NCBI GenBank assembly: GCA_016234485.1
Contig: JACRBL010000036.1
Coordinates: 62,001-126,000, forward strand
Reading direction: 5' to 3'
Length of the DNA: 64,000 bases
Source of the DNA: Chloroflexota bacterium
Lineage (GTDB): Bacteria; Chloroflexota; Anaerolineae; Anaerolineales; Villigracilaceae
The translations under genes and the position numbers were made by a program. The notes beneath the pieces are model-generated. The model saw nothing but the letters and a program-made list of their open reading frames with translations, was not told the DNA's origin and ran no database searches. Positions 25,070 to 33,549 of this stretch are shown here, in pieces (the first letter of the stretch is position 1; every line of letters begins with the position of its first letter).

Positions 25070-26095
25070 ATGTCCGCTCAACTGGCTGTGGAAACCAAAG
25101 ACCTCGGACGCATCTACAAGATCCGCGGCAGTAAAAAAGAAAAGGCCGTCCGCAAGGAACTGATCGCACTCGAAAACGTGAATATCGAAGTGCGACAAGG
25201 CGAACTGTTCGGACTGCTCGGCCCGAACGGCGCGGGCAAGACGACCCTCATCAAAATCCTCACCACGCTTCTCGCCCCGACCTCGGGCTGGGCGCGCGTG
25301 GCCGGAGCCGACGTCTCGCAGGAGCCGCACCGCGTCCGCCCGAGCATCAATATGGTTTCGGGCGGCGAGTCTTCGGGCTATGGCCTGCTGACCGTGCGCG
25401 AAAACCTGTGGATGTTCTCGCAGTTTTACGGCATCCCCTCGAAGGAAGCGAACGAAAAGATCGAGCAATTGATGAAGATGGTCGGCATGTCCGATCGCCT
25501 GCACACAAAATCATCCGACCTCTCGACGGGCTTGCGCCAGAAGATGAACATCGTGCGCGGCTTCCTCACCGACCCGCAGGTGCTCTTCCTCGACGAACCC
25601 ACTCTCGGCCTGGATGTGGGCGCGTCGCGCGACGTGCGCAAGTTTATCCTCGAGTGGTTGAAGGAGGACGGCAAACGCACGCTCTTGCTGACCACGCACT
25701 ACATGGTCGAAGCGGACGAGTTGTGCGACCGCGTAGCGATCATCAACAAGGGCAAGGTTCTGGCCTGCGATACGCCGTCCGCGCTCAAGCAACGATTGCA
25801 ACGCGACGCGCTGTTCGAGATTGACACGAGTCCGCTCAACGGGCTGACCGAGTCCGCGCTGGAGGCCCTGCCCGAGGTCCGCAAGGCTGCGTTGACCGAG
25901 ATCGAGGGCGGTGCGCGCCTCAAGTTGACGCTGGTCGAAGAGTCCGCGCTGGCGTCCGTCATCAATATCCTGACGCAGAAGAACGTCAAGGTGATGCGGC
26001 TCACGAAACAGGAACCGACTCTCGAAGATGTGTTCGTAGACCTGGTCGGCCGAAGCATGGCCGAGGAGGAATCCAATGACCGCGCTGAACACTAA
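25070..26095 (+). CDS. ABC-2 type exporter ATPase
   Basis: The cytoplasmic ATPase of an exporter of the DrrA/NodI type. Walker A is GPNGAGKTTLIK, the signature is LSTGLRQKM (Thr in place of the usual Gly), Walker B is VLFLDEPTLGLD, and the switch His is in LLTTHYMVEADEL. The ~100-residue C-terminal extension is typical of DrrA-like subunits. The start has AAGGAG. The end overlaps the first permease by 20 bases. Confidence 0.9.
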   Translation: MSAQLAVETKDLGRIYKIRGSKKEKAVRKELIALENVNIEVRQGELFGLLGPNGAGKTTLIKILTTLLAPTSGWARVAGADVSQEPHRVRPSINMVSGGESSGYGLLTVRENLWMFSQFYGIPSKEANEKIEQLMKMVGMSDRLHTKSSDLSTGLRQKMNIVRGFLTDPQVLFLDEPTLGLDVGASRDVRKFILEWLKEDGKRTLLLTTHYMVEADELCDRVAIINKGKVLACDTPSALKQRLQRDALFEIDTSPLNGLTESALEALPEVRKAALTEIEGGARLKLTLVEESALASVINILTQKNVKVMRLTKQEPTLEDVFVDLVGRSMAEEESNDRAEH

Positions 26096-26924
26096 ATATT
26101 CGCACAAAGACACGGGCTGGCGGTTGTTCCTGAAAACGATCCTGGCCCGCGCCTACCCGCGCATCATCGGCCAGCAACGCGAGACCTCGTGGTTGATCTT
26201 CGACTTGCTGATGCCGATGGGCACGGTGATCGCGTATGTGCTGGTTTACAAGGCGCTGAACGCGCCCGAAGAGTACGTGGGTTTCGTGGTGATGGGCGGC
26301 GCGATGACCGCGTTTTGGATGAACATTTTGTGGAGCATGTCCAGCCAGTTGTATTGGGAGAAGGAGACGGGCAACCTGGCCCTTTACATCATGGCGCCGA
26401 ATTCGATGATGGCGATCTTGCTCGGCATGGCACTGGGCGGGATGCTCGCCACCGCGCTGCGCGCCCTGGTTGTGACCCTGCTCGGCTCTTGGATTTTTGA
26501 CGTGACCTACGCCGTGACGGACTTCTTCCAGTTGTTCGCGGTCTTCATGCTGGCGATGATCGCGCTCTACGGCATGGGCATGATGATGGCTTCGGCCTTT
26601 CTGCTTTTTGGGCGCGAGGCCTGGCACATGGCGAACCTGGCGCAGGAGCCGATCTTCCTGGCTTCGGGCTTCTACTTCCCAATCAAGTCGCTTCCGTTTT
26701 GGGTGGCGGCGGGCGCTTCGATCATCCCGCTCACGCTCGGCATGGACGCGATGCGTCAACTCGTCTTCCCTTCGGGATCCAAGATCGGCTTCCTCAATGT
26801 TTCAACCGAGATCATCATCCTGAGCGTATTGGCTGTGCTTTTCATCGTGACGGCGAAGTATTTGCTGGCGTACGTGGAGAAGATCGCGGTACGCGAGGGG
26901 AGACTCACGGAGAGTAGGCGGTAA
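26076..26924 (+). CDS. ABC-2 type exporter permease 1
   Basis: A 282-residue permease with about six membrane helices and the ABC2_membrane layout: a basic cytoplasmic start, WLIFDLLMPMGTVIAYVLVY, YWEKETGNLALYIMAPNSMM, and the helix-rich end LASGFYFPIKSLPFW. It is coupled to the ATPase by overlap and forms a heteromeric exporter with the next permease. The exported substrate is unknown; polysaccharide, lipid or drug are the usual options. Confidence 0.88.
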   Translation: MTALNTKYSHKDTGWRLFLKTILARAYPRIIGQQRETSWLIFDLLMPMGTVIAYVLVYKALNAPEEYVGFVVMGGAMTAFWMNILWSMSSQLYWEKETGNLALYIMAPNSMMAILLGMALGGMLATALRALVVTLLGSWIFDVTYAVTDFFQLFAVFMLAMIALYGMGMMMASAFLLFGREAWHMANLAQEPIFLASGFYFPIKSLPFWVAAGASIIPLTLGMDAMRQLVFPSGSKIGFLNVSTEIIILSVLAVLFIVTAKYLLAYVEKIAVREGRLTESRR

Positions 26925-27010
26925 TTGGAGATTGGTAATTGGCGCGTGATGCGTATTGCGTACTGCGTATTTCGTAACACGCAACACGCAGTACGTAATA
27001 CGCAGTAAGT
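26924..27010. repeat. TGGAGATTGGTAATTGG and ACGCAATACGCAGT repeat block
   Basis: A TAATTGGAGATTGGTAATTGG unit (shared with 42216-42247) is followed by ATGCGTATTGCGTACTGCGT and its near complement, forming a hairpin between the two permease genes. Confidence 0.6.
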
Positions 27011-27027
27011 CCATAGAGGCACAAATT

Positions 27028-27882
27028 ATGAACTTCTCAGAATCCTGGCGTTCCTTCCGCATGGCGACGTGGCTGGGCTGGCAGATCGAATCGAACTGGA
27101 CAGATCCGTTCCTGTTCGCGGTCTATTCCATCGTCAAGCCGCTTTCGGGCGCGGCCATTCTCGTGGTGATGTACGCGGTCATCTCGCAGGGCGATTTCAC
27201 CAGCCCGATGTTCCCGTACATTTATCTCGGCAACGCGTTCTACATCTACGTCGGCGCGGTGATGACGGGCGTCTCGTGGGCGGTGGTGGACGACCGCGAG
27301 CATTACAAGACGCTCAAGTACATGTATATCGCGCCCATCCGCATCCCGCTCTATTTGTTGGGACGCGGCGTGGCGCGCTTTATCACTGGCTCGATCGCGG
27401 TCATCATCACCATCACGGCGGGCGTACTTTTCCTCAAAGTGCCGCTCAACTTTGCCGAGATCAATTGGCCGCTGTTCTTCCTCACCCTCATTCTCGGCGT
27501 GATTATGCTCGCCATGCTCGGACTTTTGCTGGCGGGCATCACCCTCACCGTGGCGCGGCACGAGGGCTTCATCGGCGAAGCGACCGCGGGCGCGTTGTAT
27601 ATTTTCAGCGGCGCGGTCTTTCCGCTCGACGTGCTTCCCAATGGGTTCAGACAGGTGGGATTCTTCATGCCCACCACCTACTGGCTCGAACTCCTGCGCC
27701 GCTCGCTGGTTGGGAATATTGCCGAGGCCTTCCCCACCCTATCCGCGTTCAGCAATGGACAACTGCTCGGCATCCTCGTCGCGCTCAGCATCTTCTTCGG
27801 CGTGATGGGCGTGTTCGTCTTCCGTCGCTGTGACAGAATCGCGCGCGAGCGCGGGTTGATTGATCGGACGACGAATTATTAG
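27028..27882 (+). CDS. ABC-2 type exporter permease 2
   Basis: A 284-residue second permease with six predicted helices. YMYIAPIRIPLYLLGRGVAR and SGAVFPLDVLPNGFRQVGFF followed by MPTTYWLELLRRSLVG are typical ABC-2 membrane segments. It probably dimerises with permease 1. The ATG at 27028 lies 103 bp after permease 1, with no strong ribosome binding site. The repeat block between them may tune expression. Confidence 0.87.
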   Translation: MNFSESWRSFRMATWLGWQIESNWTDPFLFAVYSIVKPLSGAAILVVMYAVISQGDFTSPMFPYIYLGNAFYIYVGAVMTGVSWAVVDDREHYKTLKYMYIAPIRIPLYLLGRGVARFITGSIAVIITITAGVLFLKVPLNFAEINWPLFFLTLILGVIMLAMLGLLLAGITLTVARHEGFIGEATAGALYIFSGAVFPLDVLPNGFRQVGFFMPTTYWLELLRRSLVGNIAEAFPTLSAFSNGQLLGILVALSIFFGVMGVFVFRRCDRIARERGLIDRTTNY

Positions 27883-27884
27883 CC

Positions 27885-27901
27885 GTACACAGGTAGACAC
27901 G
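27885..27901. repeat. GTACACAGGTAGACACG repeat, copy 2
   Basis: Identical 17-mer to 15090-15106; both lie immediately after a stop codon. Confidence 0.6.
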
Positions 27902-27910
27902 TGAAGTGAA

Positions 27911-27943
27911 AGAGGCGTAGAATGGGGACTACGCCTCTTTTTT
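27911..27943 (+). terminator. Terminator after the ABC-2 operon
   Basis: GAGGCGTAG pairs with CTACGCCTC across an eight-base loop, followed by T6. Confidence 0.85.
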
Positions 27944-27949
27944 ATTTGG

Positions 27950-28483
27950 ATGGTTGACATGCCCTCTGATCTTCCCCTCTACATTGGTCAACTCAAACGA
28001 TCGCCTCTGGGCGACTTGTGGGTGGCCGTCTCTGAACGCGGTTTGGTCGCCATCGAGTGGGATCACGCCAAAGACAAATTCGACGCCTATTTGACCCAGC
28101 GCCTCAAACGTCCCTGCCTGCTCGACGCGCGCAAGACTTCCATCCCGCTTCAACAATTGAACGAATACCTGCGCGGCCGTCGAACGGAGTTCACCATCCC
28201 CATTGATTGGGACTCGCTCCGTCCCTTTCAGCGCGAGGCGTTGAAACACGTCTACGCCATCCCGTACGGCGAGACGCGCACCTACGGCGAGATCGCCCAC
28301 GCGATGAAACGTCCCCGCGCCGCGCGCGCCGTCGGACGCGCCAACGCGACCAATCCCATGCCGCTGGTGATTCCCTGTCACCGCGTCATCGGGATGGATG
28401 GGAAGTTGCATGGCTACGGCGGAGGGGAAGGCGTGAAAACGAAGGAGTGGTTGTTGAGGATGGAGGGGGCGGTGGTAGTGTAA
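27950..28483 (+). CDS. ogt: Methylated-DNA--protein-cysteine methyltransferase
   Basis: A 177-residue DNA repair protein that removes alkyl groups from O6-alkylguanine. The acceptor cysteine is in IPCHRVIG (Cys143), preceded by VGRANATNPMPLV and the DNA-binding helix YGETRTYGEIAHAMKRP. The start could be ATG 27950 or 27959; neither has a clear ribosome binding site. It sits just behind a terminator and so has its own promoter. Confidence 0.92.
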   Translation: MVDMPSDLPLYIGQLKRSPLGDLWVAVSERGLVAIEWDHAKDKFDAYLTQRLKRPCLLDARKTSIPLQQLNEYLRGRRTEFTIPIDWDSLRPFQREALKHVYAIPYGETRTYGEIAHAMKRPRAARAVGRANATNPMPLVIPCHRVIGMDGKLHGYGGGEGVKTKEWLLRMEGAVVV

Positions 28484-28510
28484 TTCCCCGTAATGGCTTT
28501 TAAAGACAAA

Positions 28511-28540
28511 GGCGGGGCAGGTTATTTGGCCTGCCCCGCT
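28511..28540. terminator. Terminator between ogt and NBR1-Ig-like lipoprotein 1
   Basis: GCGGGGCAGG pairs with CCTGCCCCGC around an eight-base loop between convergent genes. Confidence 0.75.
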
Positions 28541-28557
28541 TCACGTTCCAGGGTTGT

Positions 28558-29190
28558 TTAGCGGACGATGATCCAGACCGAGAAAAATTGGCCGAAGGCG
28601 CTGCCGCGCGCGTTTGCCATGCGCCACCAACTCTTGTATTCCCCGACCGTGGTGGGAGCCTTGAACTGGACGGAGACGTCCACTTCCTGGCCGGGCGTGA
28701 CGGTGGTGTTGAGCGCGGCGGGCTGGCCGTTCATCCGCTCGCCGTAGCCGAAGACCACGGTGTAGCCCGCGCCCCACGAGCAGGAGCCGGTGTTGCGGAT
28801 CTTCCACGTCTTGAGAAATTCCGCACCAGGGGCGATGACCGTGCCATCGGAGACGGTCACATCCACGGTGGCGAGATTGTAACTGGCATCATCGCACAAG
28901 CCGAGGGGCGTGCCAACGAGACCGGGCGTGGTCAACACGCCGACGGTCATCGTCACCGTGACGGTGGGAGACTCGGCGGGCGTGTTGGTCGGTTGCGCCG
29001 TGGGGCTCGCCAGCGGAGTGAGGGCGGCCTCAGCGCTTTGGGTGGCGAGGATTTCGGCCACCACGGTCTGCGCCGCGGCGGTTTGAATGGCCCCGATATC
29101 GGGCGTGGGCATGGGCGTTTCCTGTGGGCCACAGGCCGAAAGCAAAAGCATCAACAGGAGCGCGGCAATGGCAATACTTCTTGTTTTCAT
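28558..29190 (-). CDS. NBR1-Ig-like domain lipoprotein 1
   Basis: A 210-residue lipoprotein: signal ending LLSACG, a Thr/Pro/Ala linker, then one immunoglobulin-like domain of the type found next to BRCA1 (NBR1) proteins. Landmarks are VSDGTVIAPGAEFLKTWKIR, NTGSCSWGAGYTVVFGYGE, TVTPGQEVDVSVQFKAP and YKSWWRMANARGSAFGQFFS. In eukaryotes this four-tryptophan fold binds partner proteins; here it should be extracytoplasmic. GGAGG precedes the start. It lies 25 bases behind lipoprotein 2, probably in one transcript. Confidence 0.85.
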   Translation of the reverse strand: MKTRSIAIAALLLMLLLSACGPQETPMPTPDIGAIQTAAAQTVVAEILATQSAEAALTPLASPTAQPTNTPAESPTVTVTMTVGVLTTPGLVGTPLGLCDDASYNLATVDVTVSDGTVIAPGAEFLKTWKIRNTGSCSWGAGYTVVFGYGERMNGQPAALNTTVTPGQEVDVSVQFKAPTTVGEYKSWWRMANARGSAFGQFFSVWIIVR

Positions 29191-29215
29191 GAAAAACCTC
29201 CGTTGGTGGACAGGC

Positions 29216-29914
29216 TTACTTTTCAACCACAATGGCAACAGTCATGCCTGTGCCAAAAGGAATATCCTGGTTGGTGTACAACTGATAGCGGGCTTCGTAT
29301 GTGCCGGGTTTGTTCGGCGCGACAAGGTGAACCGATATTTCGGCGATCACGCCGGGCGCAACAACGTCGGCTGGGAAGCGAATGACAAAGGTATCGCCGC
29401 CAAAATTGGTGTTGCCGCCTACGTGAACGAGATGGTAGCCAATGGCCCAGCTGCATGTGCCTGTATTTTGAATGAGCCAGCCTTTTGCAAAGGCTTGGCC
29501 GGGTTTGAGTTTTGTCCCATCGGGCGTACCTACATCCATCACGTAGGCCGAGTCGTTGCAGAGCGCCACGGTGGGAGTCCCTGGCCCGGGGATGATGGAA
29601 AAGGTGGGCGTGAAAATGCCCGGCGGGGGTTGTTGCGTTGCGCCTGCTTGTTGGGTGAAGATGCTGAACGTGGTGATGGGCGTGAAAGTGGGAGCCGTGG
29701 TAAAAGTCGGCTCGGGGGTATTGGTTTGGGTGGGGGCGGCGATGGTGAGCGCGTCCGAGGTCTGCGTGAATTGGGCGGCCACAGTCTGGGCGGCCTGGGT
29801 GTAAACGAGCGTCCCGTCCACCGTGGGCGTGGACGCGACGTCAGATGCGCCACATGCGCTGAGGAGCATGGCTGTCAACGCGAGGGCCAGCCAGAGTGTT
29901 GGGGTGAGTTTCAT
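29216..29914 (-). CDS. NBR1-Ig-like domain lipoprotein 2
   Basis: A 232-residue paralogue: signal ending LLSACG, a linker rich in Thr/Pro, and an NBR1-Ig-like domain (DGTKLKPGQAFAKGWLIQNT, GTCSWAIGYHLVHVGG, VVAPGVIAEISVHLVAP, ending YTNQDIPFGTGMTVAIVVE). The lead tryptophan is in KGWLIQN rather than KTWRIKN, a small divergence. GGAGG and a TATAAT box (29945-29950) lie upstream. The role is unknown. Confidence 0.85.
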   Translation of the reverse strand: MKLTPTLWLALALTAMLLSACGASDVASTPTVDGTLVYTQAAQTVAAQFTQTSDALTIAAPTQTNTPEPTFTTAPTFTPITTFSIFTQQAGATQQPPPGIFTPTFSIIPGPGTPTVALCNDSAYVMDVGTPDGTKLKPGQAFAKGWLIQNTGTCSWAIGYHLVHVGGNTNFGGDTFVIRFPADVVAPGVIAEISVHLVAPNKPGTYEARYQLYTNQDIPFGTGMTVAIVVEK

Positions 29915-29944
29915 TATGTTAACCTCCGATGGATGACCGCTTTC

Positions 29945-29950
29945 ATTATA
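29945..29950 (-). promoter_or_regulatory. -10 box for NBR1-Ig-like lipoproteins 2 and 1
   Basis: A minus-strand TATAAT lies 30 bases before the lipoprotein 2 start, which also has GGAGG. No clear -35. Confidence 0.45.
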
Positions 29951-30074
29951 ACGCAGTTGACTGGAACGCCAGTTGGGGGAGAAGGGCCTGCTGTTTGCGA
30001 GCAGTTGTACTGTGAGCCGTCAGCCGTTTAACTGCTGACGAATCTCCACTCCTGAGTCGGGATCGCGGATGGCG

Positions 30075-31334
30075 TTATGGCGCGGTGGTGGCGGTGGGCG
30101 TTTGAGTGGGCGTGACGGTCGTGGTGATCGTGGCCGTGGGGGTTGTGGTTGAGGTCGCGGTGGGGGTGTTGGTAGGCGGCGGGACGCCCGGTCGCAGAAT
30201 GTGCGGGCCGATCCACACCGCAAAGTCCTTGAACGACGCGCCGTTGGCATAAACGGTCAGGTAGAGTTTCACGTTCTGGCCCTTGAGCGCGCTCAGGTTG
30301 ATATCGAGCGAATACCACTTGCCCTCATAGACCTCATGCCATTGTCCCAGCGGTTGCAACGCGCCGTTGCCGATCTGGTAATCGAGGCGGAAGATCACGT
30401 CGCAGCCAACCGAGTTGTAGCGGCAGTTGATGGTGGAGCGGAAGCGATCTCCATCCTGAATTTGGATGGGAGGAAAGATGCCCTGAATGAAGGCATTGCT
30501 CGCGTCGCCCGGGACCATGAGCAGGCCGCCGTTTCCCGGCTCGGTTCCATCTTCAAGTTTTGGGTTGTTTAAATAAAGGGAATACCCAGCAACGTCGCCC
30601 TCCATGCCTGGGCAGGAAAGGAAGGAGCCGCCGTTGTTCCACTCCGCGTCGCAGAGATTGGCCGCGAGATCGTAGGCCACGTAATTCTGGCCCGAAACGC
30701 GCACATCCACCCAAAAGGCGGTGGAAGCCTGGCTCCCCACGCCGAACAACACGCCCGAGGCATTTCGCAGTTTGAAATAGCCTTTGTAACGTCCATCGGC
30801 AAACGGGGAAATCATGTTGACGGGGATATCAACGGTCTGACCAGGGTTCACTATGCCGGGCAGGGCAATCGCCACCGGCGCGGACATGGCGTCGCCTTGC
30901 ACGAAGACGAGCGCGTAACCGGTCGTCCATGAGCAGGTTCCGATATTTTTAAGCCGCCAGACTTTGGTAAACGGTTCGTTGCGTCCGATCACGGAGCCGT
31001 CGGGGTAGGTCACGTCGTCCACGAAATCGGCCCAGTCACAGCGGGTGACGGGAGCGCTGGTGCGGATGGGAGTCGCCATCCCGATGGCGGGCGCGAAGGT
31101 GACAGTCTGCAAAAGCGGCGTGGGCGAGGCGTATCCGAGGGTGGGCGCGACGGTCTGCGCAGCAGATTGGGATGCCATCGCCGCCAGCGTCTGCGCGGAC
31201 TGGGTGTAGAGCGCGTTCAATGTAGCCGCGGGGTCTTCTTCACTGGCGCGAAAGCCGGGAAAGTTGCAGGCGGCCTGCGCGAAGAAAACGAGGATCAATG
31301 CAAGAGAAATGGCTGGTTTGGTTGGGGCTTTCAT
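30075..31334 (-). CDS. NBR1-Ig-like domain lipoprotein 3 with extra C-terminal domain
   Basis: A 419-residue paralogue. The N-terminal signal ends AQAACNF (lipobox-like Cys). Then come a linker, the NBR1-Ig-like domain (~100-215; FTKVWRLKNIGTCSWTTGYA, FKLRNASGVLFGVG) and a further domain (~225-385) containing ANLCDAEWNNGGSFLSCPG and a jelly-roll-like end (YSLDINLSALKGQNVKLYLT). The tail is Thr/Pro-rich. The extra domain resembles beta-sandwich, possibly carbohydrate-binding, modules, but I do not recognise the family. Confidence 0.82.
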   Translation of the reverse strand: MKAPTKPAISLALILVFFAQAACNFPGFRASEEDPAATLNALYTQSAQTLAAMASQSAAQTVAPTLGYASPTPLLQTVTFAPAIGMATPIRTSAPVTRCDWADFVDDVTYPDGSVIGRNEPFTKVWRLKNIGTCSWTTGYALVFVQGDAMSAPVAIALPGIVNPGQTVDIPVNMISPFADGRYKGYFKLRNASGVLFGVGSQASTAFWVDVRVSGQNYVAYDLAANLCDAEWNNGGSFLSCPGMEGDVAGYSLYLNNPKLEDGTEPGNGGLLMVPGDASNAFIQGIFPPIQIQDGDRFRSTINCRYNSVGCDVIFRLDYQIGNGALQPLGQWHEVYEGKWYSLDINLSALKGQNVKLYLTVYANGASFKDFAVWIGPHILRPGVPPPTNTPTATSTTTPTATITTTVTPTQTPTATTAP

Positions 31335-31469
31335 GTGGATTCTCCGGGTAAAAAGGGGATTTCACGACTTGAGACGAAGCCCTGTAAGCGAAAGTTCCAG
31401 TTTCAATGAGGAGGGCAATGCAGGCTGGAGAAGAAATCCAACGGCGCCCGTCCTTTTCAGGAAAGGAAA

Positions 31470-31497
31470 AGTGGGCCAGGCGCGATGTTCTGGCCCT
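31470..31497 (-). terminator. Terminator after NBR1-Ig-like lipoprotein 4
   Basis: On the minus strand GGGCCAG pairs with CTGGCCC and is followed by ACTTTTCC. Short stem, moderate confidence. Confidence 0.5.
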
Positions 31498-31504
31498 CCT
31501 CGCG

Positions 31505-32431
31505 TCAATTACATTCGTAGGCGAAATCGAGCTGGTCGAAAATAATGTATTCCGGGAACACCTGCGTCAAACGCACCCACTTGGGTCCGCGGGCCGCCGT
31601 GCGGTGGAAGGACCACTTATCCGTGAAGGTGTGCGTGCTGGCCTCGGTGATCTCCAATTTGATCTTATTGGACCTGGCCCCATCGCTGTGCTGAAACTGA
31701 AGGTGGACTACTTCCATGGGGCCGCTAAAGGTCACGATGGCGCGGAAGGTGAAGAAGACGTTCACCGGGCAACCGCTGATCGGGTCGCGGTCAATCTCAT
31801 AGGTCACTGAAGTGATCCCGAAGGTGGGCGTCACGCTGGCGGCCACCACCTGAATCTCGGCCCAAAACGCGGTTTGATACGAGCCAACGCCAAAGATCTG
31901 TCCGTCGGGCGTTTGCAACTTCCACTCGCCTTTGTAAGTCCCCGCGGCGGCCGGGGCTTTCAACTGAATGCTGATATCGGCGCTTTTGCCTGCCAGAATA
32001 TCCTGCGGCAGGTTATAGGAGGTGAAGCCGTCCAATCGGTCGCCGCTCCAATACACCAGTTTGTAATTGGTGTTCCAGTCACATTCGCTGGTATTTTGGA
32101 TGTGCCAGGTTTTGAAAAAGGTATCGCCGGGATAAAAGATGGTTTTATCGGGCGGATTTTCGGAAACGAGGCTGGCCGACATGCAGTTTGCGTACAGGCC
32201 GGTTGGATTGGGCGTGGACGTGGAGGTAGCCGTCGAAACGGGCGTCAGTGGGACGTCCGCGCGGGGGGTGGCGGTGGGGACGATGCCCGGCTGGGTCGCG
32301 TCCCGCGCCTGGACCGTGAGCGCGACCGCCGTGGCGATGGCCGCGTCACTGTCGCCGTCCGAAGCGCCGCAGGCGCCCAGGAGCAGGCTGAGTGTCAACA
32401 AAAGGGAAAGTAAGGGAAAGGTTCGTTTCAT
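31505..32431 (-). CDS. NBR1-Ig-like domain lipoprotein 4 with extra beta domain
   Basis: A 308-residue paralogue: signal ending LLLGACG, a linker, and the NBR1-Ig-like domain (TFFKTWHIQNTSECDWNTNY, LKAPAAAGTYKGEWKLQTPD, GVGSYQTAFWAEIQV). A second domain of about 100 residues (FGITSVTYEIDRDPISGCPV, then FHRTAARGPKWVRL) ends with a Cys. Lipoprotein 5 has a related second domain. AAAGGA precedes the start. Confidence 0.84.
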   Translation of the reverse strand: MKRTFPLLSLLLTLSLLLGACGASDGDSDAAIATAVALTVQARDATQPGIVPTATPRADVPLTPVSTATSTSTPNPTGLYANCMSASLVSENPPDKTIFYPGDTFFKTWHIQNTSECDWNTNYKLVYWSGDRLDGFTSYNLPQDILAGKSADISIQLKAPAAAGTYKGEWKLQTPDGQIFGVGSYQTAFWAEIQVVAASVTPTFGITSVTYEIDRDPISGCPVNVFFTFRAIVTFSGPMEVVHLQFQHSDGARSNKIKLEITEASTHTFTDKWSFHRTAARGPKWVRLTQVFPEYIIFDQLDFAYECN

Positions 32432-32454
32432 TCTAGTCCTTTCAACGTAATTTT

Positions 32455-32460
32455 ATTATA
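32455..32460 (-). promoter_or_regulatory. -10 box for NBR1-Ig-like lipoprotein 4
   Basis: Minus-strand TATAAT 23 bases before the ATG, which also carries AAAGGA. No clear -35. Confidence 0.45.
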
Positions 32461-32489
32461 ACGCCCACAAATGAGAATGGATTAATGGA

Positions 32490-32520
32490 AACCGCCCAGC
32501 GCGAGGCTGGACGGTTTTTT
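32490..32520 (+). terminator. Hairpin with T-run on the plus strand
   Basis: ACCGCCCAGC pairs with GCTGGACGGT and is followed by T6. It faces against the minus-strand genes, so it may be structural or stop antisense transcripts. Confidence 0.5.
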
Positions 32521-32536
32521 AGGTCTCATTGGGAAG

Positions 32537-32594
32537 AACGGAGTCGAACGTCTCCGACGTTCGTTATCCAAAGCCAGAGACTTTGGACTCCGTT
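32537..32594. repeat. Three-way-junction repeat, copy 2
   Basis: The outer stem AACGGAGTC/GACTCCGTT encloses hairpins GAACGTC-TCC-GACGTTC and CCAAAG-CCAGAGA-CTTTGG. Same architecture as 13777-13830. Confidence 0.65.
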
Positions 32595-32604
32595 TTTCTT
32601 TCCG

Positions 32605-33549
32605 TTATGGAGATGTGCAGGCGTTCGTAAAACTGATGTGGCCGAAATTCTGGTTGTTGGGCGTGACGATGATTATGCCAACCCAGGTGGGCGTTCCGGC
32701 CCAGGTGGAGCCGCGCGCCCAATCGGTACGGACGTTCTTCGTGCCGGCCGCGGCAAAGTTGACGCTTTGGGTCGCGCCGCCGCCAGGGGTGTCCATGCGC
32801 GTCCACTTGAAGGTGACGGTTCCAGGCCCGTTCGTTGTGATGTGCGCGACCACGCGTGGACAGTTGGTATGCCCCGCGTCGCTCCAGGTGGAGAGGGTGT
32901 AGGTTACGCTGGTGACGGCAAATAGAGTCGCGGCCTGCACTTTGATATTGGCATAGAACTGGGTAAAGGTGACGCCGCTGGCGTTGCGTAGTTTCCAGTA
33001 ACCGGTGTACTCATTCGGCGTGGTGGGCGCGACAAGGTTGACGGGAATGTCCACCGTTTGGCCGGGGCTGACGGTGACGCCGAGGGCCTGGGCGTTCGGC
33101 CCGCCCATCTGGTTGCCATGATCGTAGACGACGGTGTAGGCGGGAGTCCACGTGCATGTGCCGATGTTTTTGATGCGCCAGGTCTTCGTAAAGGAAGAGC
33201 CAGCCGGCACCACCGTCCCATCGGGGATGGTGACGTCGGTGACGAATTGAGCCTTATCGCATTGCTGGGTGGAGGTGGGGAAGGGCGTGTTGGTGTTAAG
33301 CGGCGCGATGGTGGGTGGGACGTTGGTGTTCGTGGATGTGGGCGGAGGCGCGCCAGCCTGCGTGTTGGTGGCTGTCGGAACCTGGTTCTGCGCGGACTGG
33401 GTTAGGGCCACGGCCACGGTCTGCGCGGCGGCGGTGTAGGCGGCGTTCGGTCCCTCGGACGGAGGGGGCGTGGGCTGTGGCAGGTTACAGGCCAGCGCGG
33501 CCAGCAATAAGATGGTTACGGCCAGCGGGATGCGGTTGGTTCTCCTCAT
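32605..33549 (-). CDS. NBR1-Ig-like domain lipoprotein 5 with extra beta domain
   Basis: A 314-residue paralogue: signal ending LLAALACN, a long linker, an NBR1-Ig-like domain with very conserved landmarks (PAGSSFTKTWRIKNIGTCTW, TVSPGQTVDIPVNLVAP, GYWKLRNASGVTFTQFYANI), and a C-terminal domain (FAVTSVTYTLSTWSDAGHTN, then WTRMDTPGGGATQSV) related to that of lipoprotein 4. AGGAG precedes the start. It is the first of five tandem paralogues in transcription order. Confidence 0.85.
   Translation of the reverse strand: MRRTNRIPLAVTILLLAALACNLPQPTPPPSEGPNAAYTAAAQTVAVALTQSAQNQVPTATNTQAGAPPPTSTNTNVPPTIAPLNTNTPFPTSTQQCDKAQFVTDVTIPDGTVVPAGSSFTKTWRIKNIGTCTWTPAYTVVYDHGNQMGGPNAQALGVTVSPGQTVDIPVNLVAPTTPNEYTGYWKLRNASGVTFTQFYANIKVQAATLFAVTSVTYTLSTWSDAGHTNCPRVVAHITTNGPGTVTFKWTRMDTPGGGATQSVNFAAAGTKNVRTDWARGSTWAGTPTWVGIIIVTPNNQNFGHISFTNACTSP

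Noticed and set aside
32490-32520. Terminator for the NBR1-Ig-like gene 5 transcript
   Set aside because: The T-run is on the plus strand, opposite to the gene direction, so it is listed as a plus-strand hairpin only.
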